Assembly: GCF_042096055.1 (NCBI RefSeq)
Contig: NZ_JBELMH010000004.1
Location: 19,336 to 83,335 of the forward strand
Reading direction: 5' to 3'
DNA: 64,000 nucleotides
Source: Citreimonas sp042096055
GTDB lineage: Bacteria; Pseudomonadota; Alphaproteobacteria; Rhodobacterales; Rhodobacteraceae
A program made the translations under genes and the position numbers. Position 1 is the stretch's first letter. Each line of letters begins with the position of its first letter. A model generated the notes under the pieces. That model had not been told where the DNA came from. It searched no databases and saw only the letters and a program-made list of their open reading frames with translations. Below are positions 60,080 to 64,000 of the stretch, piece by piece.

Positions 60080-60373
60080 ATGTTCACCACGCGCAGCCCC
60101 GCGCGCGACACGCTCGAACACCTCGACCGGATCGAGGCCTGGGTGCGCGCGCGGTTCTCGGTTCCCGACGACCAGATTGTCCTGGTGTCCGAGGAACGCG
60201 GCCGCGTGCCCGGCTTCCCGCCGCGCCTGACCACGGTCCTGTTCTGGATGGCGCGCGACGAACGCTACAGGTTCAGGGTGTTCAAGCCCGCCGCCCAGGT
60301 GGATAAGTCGGACCTGCCGCTGGCCTGGCTGCGCCCCGCGCTGATCGACGACGGCGACGCCGATTGCTGCTGA
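60080..60373 (+). CDS. Conserved-looking hypothetical small protein
   Basis: A 97-residue protein, family not recognised. The charged N-terminal helix (DTLEHLDRIEAWVRARFSVP) is followed by LVSEERGRVPGFPPRLTTVLFW and a C-terminal LAWLRPALIDDGDADCC. The two final cysteines could bind metal. It is 18 nt upstream of a Pht5-like gene and shares operator H, so it may be a small partner of that protein. No signal peptide or membrane segment. Confidence 0.6.
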   Translation: MFTTRSPARDTLEHLDRIEAWVRARFSVPDDQIVLVSEERGRVPGFPPRLTTVLFWMARDERYRFRVFKPAAQVDKSDLPLAWLRPALIDDGDADCC

Positions 60374-60391
60374 GACCACGAGAGGAAAGAC

Positions 60392-61488
60392 ATGGCCAAG
60401 AAAGTTTTGAAGACCGCCACGCGCATCCAGGGCAACAACCGCGCCCTGCAGGACGGCAGCGTCACGGCNNNNNNNNNNNNNNNNNNNNNNNNNNNNNNNN
60501 NNNNNNNNNNNNNNNNNNNNNNNNNNNNNNNNNNNNNNNNNNNNNNNNNNNNNNNNNNNNNNNNNNNNCCGCCACGCGCATCCAGGGCAACAACCGCGCC
60601 CTGCAGGACGGCAGCGTCACGGCACCCGACTTCGCCTTCGACATCGAAGAGGTGACCCCCCTGCCGCGCGCCTTCCGCCGCATGGTGCGCGAGGGTGCCT
60701 ACGATGTGTCTGAAATGGCGCTGACCACCTACATCACCGCGAAGGCCCACGGCGCGAAGCTGACGGCGCTGCCGGTTTTCCTTGTGCGCGACTTCCACCA
60801 CAAGTCGATGGCTGCGCACGAGGGCGCGATTTCGGGGCCGAAGGACCTCGAAGGCCGCCGCGTCGGCGTCAACCGCGGCTACACCGTCACCACCGGCGTC
60901 TGGGCGCGGGCGATCCTGGCGCAGGAGTACGGCGTCGACCTGTCGCAGGTCACTTGGGCGCGCTCGGACGACGAACACGTTCCCGACTGGCCCAAGCCCG
61001 CCAATGTCGAGGAACTGGGCGGCGACGGCTCGCTGGAAGAGCAGTTGATCCGCGGGGACATCGCCGCCGCCGTCGGCCTGCCCGCCAAGGGCGCAGGGCT
61101 GGTGCCGATCGTCGAGAACGCCTTCCAGGCCGGCCTCGACGCGCTGAAGACGCGCGGCTTCTACCCGATCAACCACCTCGTCGTGGTGCGCGACGACGTG
61201 CTCGACGAAGCACCCGACGTGGCCGTGCAGGTCTTCGATGCCTTCGCGGCAGCCAAGGCGCTCCATGTGCAGGCGCTGCGCGAAGGCCGCGTCACCGATC
61301 CCTCGCCGGTCGAGAAGGTGGAGCTGGCCGCGCTCGAGGTCATGGACGACCCGCTGCCTTACGGCATCGCGCCGAACCTCAACGTGCTCGAACTGCTGAT
61401 GGCGCAGGTGGTGGCGCAGGGCATCATCGACGCGCCGATGCCCATCGCCGACCTCTTCGCGCCGTCGGTCCGCGACAGCATCGCCTGA
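60392..61488 (+). CDS. Pht5-family decarboxylase-like protein 2, interrupted by an assembly gap
   Basis: With 155 artificial bases removed it is 942 nt, 313 residues. No signal peptide. The family blocks are REGAYDVSEMALTTY, LVRDFHHKSMAAHEG, LEGRRVGVNRGYTVTTGVWARAIL, WARSDDEHVPDW and FYPINHLVVVRDD, a more divergent relative of the protein at 33.2 kb (same layout, about 30 residues shorter N-terminus to core). Probably cytosolic, with decarboxylase or binding function. Expressed with the small gene at 60080. Confidence 0.72.
60469..60568. other. Scaffold gap 3 (100 N) with 55-bp flanking duplication
   Basis: The 55 bases 60414-60468 are identical to 60569-60623. Same artefact as gaps 1 and 2. 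Confidence 0.95.
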
Positions 61489-61560
61489 GCCGGGCAGGCG
61501 GGCAATTCCTAACGCTTCGTTAATCCGTCTCTGTAACCCATTGAAATTGCGTGCGCGCAG

Positions 61561-61583
61561 GCATGTCCCATCGTGGGACATGC
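61561..61583. terminator. Hairpin between convergent genes
   Basis: GCATGTCCCA (61561-61570) pairs with TGGGACATGC (61574-61583), 3-nt loop, no T tract. It lies between two 3' ends and is a probable bidirectional terminator; its perfect symmetry would also suit a protein-binding site. Confidence 0.55.
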
Positions 61584-61633
61584 CCCGCACGCCCTCGGGC
61601 AGGGTTGCCCGCGCGGCCCGAAAACCGCCGCTG

Positions 61634-62488
61634 TCAGCCGGCCGCCTTCAGGAAGTCGATGACCCGCGCGGGCGCGTTCTCTTCGGTCTGGTCGTCCGTG
61701 GGCACGTCCCAGTACTCGGACCCCGACAGGCATTCCTGCAGGTACCGCGCGGCCGAGGTCGCGTGGAACCCGTCCGCCCCCGGCACCACCAGCGCCGGGA
61801 TGTCGAGGCGCATCAGGTCCTCGGGCTCGGCCCCCGGCGCGGTGTCCCGGTCGATCAGCCCGCGATACATCGCCGTCACCGTCAGCAGGTACCGCCCCAC
61901 ATCCAGCGCCGCGTACCCGGCCGCGAAGTCGTCCGAGTTCCTGATCGGCTGCCCCCACGGCCCCCCGCGCGGATCACCCGAGAAGTTCTTGTCGTGGCTG
62001 CGCACCAGGTCCACCACTGCCTGCAGCCCGTTCTCCTCGACGTAGGCCAGGTGCCGCGCGAACCGCTGGTGGCCGCTGATCCGGTAGTTCGCCCCGCCCA
62101 CCGGCCAGTAATGCACCATCGACAGCGTCCGGTCCGGGTAGGCCACCGCGAAGGCCGAGACGGGGCAGCACCCCATGCAGCCGCCCATCAGATGCGCGCG
62201 CTCGATGCCCAGATGATCCAGCAGCCCCGCGCCCTGGCGCGCGAAATGCTCCCACGTGATCCGCTCGACCCTGCCGCCCGACTGGCCGTTCTCGCGCCGG
62301 TCGAAGGTGATGCACCGGAAATGGCGGGGCAGGTGGTCGAGCAGCCTGATCCGCTTGTAGACGCCCAGGTCGGTCCATTTCTCGATCCGCGCGTCGAACC
62401 CGCCGGGCGAGAACATCAGCAGCGGCGGGCCGTCGCCCATCGCCTCGTAGCGGGTGTCGATTCCGTCGATCTTCGCGAATGGCATCAT
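61634..62488 (-). CDS. Alpha/beta hydrolase with Cys in the nucleophile elbow
   Basis: A 284-residue alpha/beta-hydrolase-fold protein: PPLLMFSPGGFD (oxyanion HGxP equivalent), FDRRENGQSGG, then HLMGGCMGCCPVSAF (about 99-113) where the usual G-x-S-x-G reads G-G-C-M-G, so Cys 104 replaces the Ser nucleophile. The C-terminal PALVVPGADGFHATSAARYL gives an Asp and a His typical of the family. Cys nucleophiles occur in dienelactone hydrolases. Meta-cleavage product or lactone hydrolysis fits the neighbourhood. Start ATG 62488 (ATGA overlap with the PanB-like gene); ATG 62485 has better Shine-Dalgarno spacing. Confidence 0.78.
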   Translation of the reverse strand: MMPFAKIDGIDTRYEAMGDGPPLLMFSPGGFDARIEKWTDLGVYKRIRLLDHLPRHFRCITFDRRENGQSGGRVERITWEHFARQGAGLLDHLGIERAHLMGGCMGCCPVSAFAVAYPDRTLSMVHYWPVGGANYRISGHQRFARHLAYVEENGLQAVVDLVRSHDKNFSGDPRGGPWGQPIRNSDDFAAGYAALDVGRYLLTVTAMYRGLIDRDTAPGAEPEDLMRLDIPALVVPGADGFHATSAARYLQECLSGSEYWDVPTDDQTEENAPARVIDFLKAAG

Positions 62489-63306
62489 GTCCTCCCGGGT
62501 TGTCCCTTGATCTGGCGCGCCGCGCGTACGTCGGCGGCGCATTCGGCCAGCGCGTCGTGCATCACCTGCGCGACGTTGGCGTAGCCCTTGGCCTCTTGCC
62601 CGACGAGCGCGGCATCGTAGCCCACCGCCGCCTGCGCCAGCCGCACGCGACCGTCGAGCCACGGCCCGCCGCCGAAGCCGCCGATGACGGGGATCTTCAC
62701 CGCCTCGACCACGCGCGGCCCGACCTCGGGGCCGGAATTGGTGAAGTCGAGCAGCACCGCGCCGGCCTTTTCCAGCATCTTCGCCTCGGCAATCATGCGG
62801 TCGGCCATGCCCGACACCACGTCCGAGCCCGCCTTGGCCTGGTTCTCGTACGGGATGCCCATCGCCAGCGCGGTCTGCGGGGTCAGGCCGAACTGCGCCC
62901 AGACCGGGATGCCGGCGCGCGCCAGCGCGGTCACCGCCTCGGGATACTCGGCCGCGCCGTCGAGCTTCAGCAGGTCGATCCCCGCCTCCTTCACCAGCCG
63001 GATGCCCGCGCGCACGGCGGCGTCGACGCCCTTCTGAAGCGGCCCGTAGGGAAAGTCGGCCGAAACGAGCGCGTTCTTCACGCCCCGCCGCACGGCCCGG
63101 GTTACGATCACCATCTCGTCCATGGTGATCTCGAACATCGTATCGCGGCCCCACAGGTTCTTGCCGACCGTGTCGCCGACCGAGACGATGTCGGCGCCAA
63201 CGCCGTCCGCGATCGCGGCCATGTGGGTGTCCCAGGCGACTATGCCGAAGATCTTCTCGCCCCGGCGCTTCTTGTCGTGCAGCGCGGGAATTGTGACCTT
63301 GGTCAT
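62485..63306 (-). CDS. PanB-like (ketopantoate hydroxymethyltransferase-fold) protein
   Basis: A 273-residue TIM barrel. PanB blocks are kept: IVSVGDTVGK (metal Asp), ALVSADFPYG (metal Asp) and LLKLDGAAEY (Asp for Glu), AQFGLTPQTAL and IPVIGGFGGG. The catalytic-base segment LECVPVEL of PanB is replaced by LDFTNSGPEV, so the Glu is missing. The pantothenate role is doubtful; related barrels catalyse aldol or decarboxylation chemistry on oxo acids. It lies between the alpha/beta hydrolase and a third Pht5-like gene on one strand, an ATGA overlap joining it to the hydrolase. Confidence 0.75.
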   Translation of the reverse strand: MTKVTIPALHDKKRRGEKIFGIVAWDTHMAAIADGVGADIVSVGDTVGKNLWGRDTMFEITMDEMVIVTRAVRRGVKNALVSADFPYGPLQKGVDAAVRAGIRLVKEAGIDLLKLDGAAEYPEAVTALARAGIPVWAQFGLTPQTALAMGIPYENQAKAGSDVVSGMADRMIAEAKMLEKAGAVLLDFTNSGPEVGPRVVEAVKIPVIGGFGGGPWLDGRVRLAQAAVGYDAALVGQEAKGYANVAQVMHDALAECAADVRAARQIKGQPGRT

Positions 63307-63329
63307 GGCGGTCTCCGTTCGTTGGGGCG

Positions 63330-64000
63330 TCAGATGACGAATTCTTCGAGCGTCTCGGGCGCGAACATCTCGTCCACGCTCAGCCGCCGCGACGACAGGC
63401 CCTGCGCGTGGTGATAGCCTAGGAAGGTGTCCAGCGTGGCCCGGTTCTTCGGCACGCCATAGGGCCAGAAATCGTCGCCCATGGTGGCCAGCGTCTCTTC
63501 GACATGCGCGTTGAAGAACGGCAGCATGCCCTTCAGTGCGGCCGTTTCCTTCAGCCCCTCGTAGCAAAGCGCCTGCGCCTCGCGGAACGCCTTGAACAGG
63601 TTCATCGCGATCCAGCGGTTGGCTTCGTAGACCTCGCGGCGGATGGCGATGACGTGCATGATCGGGAAGATCCCGGTTTCGCGGAAGTATTGCTGTTCGA
63701 CGGCGACGTGGTCGGGGAACAGGCGTTTCACCCGCACGCCGTCATAGGTCGAGGGCTTGCGCGCGGTGTGCAACGCGTCGATGCGCCCGTCGGCCAGCAT
63801 CTGCGCCAGGGTGTCCTCGGGGCCGATGCGCTCGACCTTGATGTTATCCGGCAGGTCCAGCTTGATCTTCTCGTCGCGGTTCGGCGTCTCCTCGCCGCCG
63901 GTGACGTAGGTGACGCTGTCGACCGGTACGCCGTAATGCTCGTCAAGGATGCCGCGGATCCAGACCGGCGCGGTCATCTGGAATTCCGGCGTGCCGACGC
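63330..64000 (-). CDS. Pht5-family decarboxylase-like protein 3 (partial, runs off the window)
   Basis: The reading frame continues past the right edge of the window; the visible 3' part gives about 223 residues. It matches the protein at 33.2 kb closely in layout: VGTPEFQMTAPVWIRGILDEHYG (compare VGSPEWAHSAAVWIRGWM), NRDEKIKLDLPDNIKVERIG, YFRETGIFPIMHVIAIRREVY and DDFWPYGVPKNRATLDTFLGYHHAQGLSSRRLSVDEMF. First known gene of the minus-strand unit 63.3 to 61.6 kb. An in-frame ATG at 63977 is internal, not the start. Confidence 0.75.
   Translation of the reverse strand, partial: VGTPEFQMTAPVWIRGILDEHYGVPVDSVTYVTGGEETPNRDEKIKLDLPDNIKVERIGPEDTLAQMLADGRIDALHTARKPSTYDGVRVKRLFPDHVAVEQQYFRETGIFPIMHVIAIRREVYEANRWIAMNLFKAFREAQALCYEGLKETAALKGMLPFFNAHVEETLATMGDDFWPYGVPKNRATLDTFLGYHHAQGLSSRRLSVDEMFAPETLEEFVI

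Noticed and set aside
61509..61523. CTAA-N7-TTAA as a CtrA site
   Set aside because: It lies between two convergent 3' ends with no promoter to control; one or so such 7-of-8 match per window is expected by chance.
1..64000. tRNA, rRNA, CRISPR arrays, insertion sequences and prophage genes
   Set aside because: None could be recognised by reading; a computed search could still find a short RNA gene I missed.

Overview
The window reads as chromosomal DNA of a high-GC (about 70 % by eye) alphaproteobacterium, most likely of the Rhodobacterales/Roseobacter type. The clues are the many solute-binding-protein-dependent importers (one TRAP system, two tripartite tricarboxylate or TTT systems, one BMP-type and one Liv-type ABC importer), a DUF1127 protein, an ECF sigma/NrsF pair like SigF-NrsF of Caulobacter, and a 4-oxalomesaconate hydratase/aldolase pair from meta-cleavage of aromatic acids. 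I see no rRNA, tRNA, CRISPR array, insertion sequence or phage gene.

Layout. (1) 0.1-3.1 kb: a membrane-fused spermidine-synthase-like protein and a PRMT-type methyltransferase. (2) 3.2-7.0 kb: a bufferin-type RiPP operon (bufA-bufB-bufC-doxX) divergent from an ECF sigma factor and its NrsF-like membrane anti-sigma factor. Both directions carry the same GTAACG-N16-CGWA promoter. (3) 7.1-13.1 kb: a cytosine-deaminase-like hydrolase and a BMP/Nup-type nucleoside or nucleobase ABC importer. (4) 13.1-16.1 kb: a TRAP transporter. (5) 16.4-27.1 kb: one long minus-strand operon (aldehyde dehydrogenase, LivKHMGF-type importer, second aldehyde dehydrogenase, flotillin), divergent from an AraC-type regulator. 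(6) 27.1-32.8 kb: peroxiredoxin, BCCT transporter, and a c-di-GMP GGDEF-EAL enzyme overlapping a periplasmic binding protein gene.

(7) 33.2-64 kb is a catabolic and transport region. It holds three dihydroxyphthalate-decarboxylase-like proteins, two class II aldolases, a shikimate-dehydrogenase-like enzyme, two DMT exporters, two TTT systems in rearranged gene order, a ThDP enzyme, a lone molybdopterin dehydrogenase subunit, a bicupin beside an EutA-like chaperone, an isochorismatase-type amidase, a Rieske ferredoxin, a pair of single cupins, an MDR dehydrogenase, a COG0523 GTPase, LigK- and LigJ-like enzymes, an alpha/beta hydrolase with Cys in its nucleophile elbow, and a PanB-like protein.

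The most striking signal is an operator repeated eight times between 33.0 and 60.1 kb: GTTCC-N7-GGAAC-N3-GTTCT, an inverted repeat plus a third direct half-site. It sits upstream of nearly every transcription unit in region 7, with the third half-site always facing a gene. This is the operator architecture of the PobR/PcaU branch of IclR regulators. No IclR gene lies in the window, so the scattered genes probably form one regulon for an aromatic or related acid, controlled from elsewhere.

Three 100-base N gaps (55.6, 57.4 and 60.5 kb) are each flanked by exact 55-bp duplications, which is the signature of unmerged assembly contig ends. Removing 155 bp at each site restores three intact genes.
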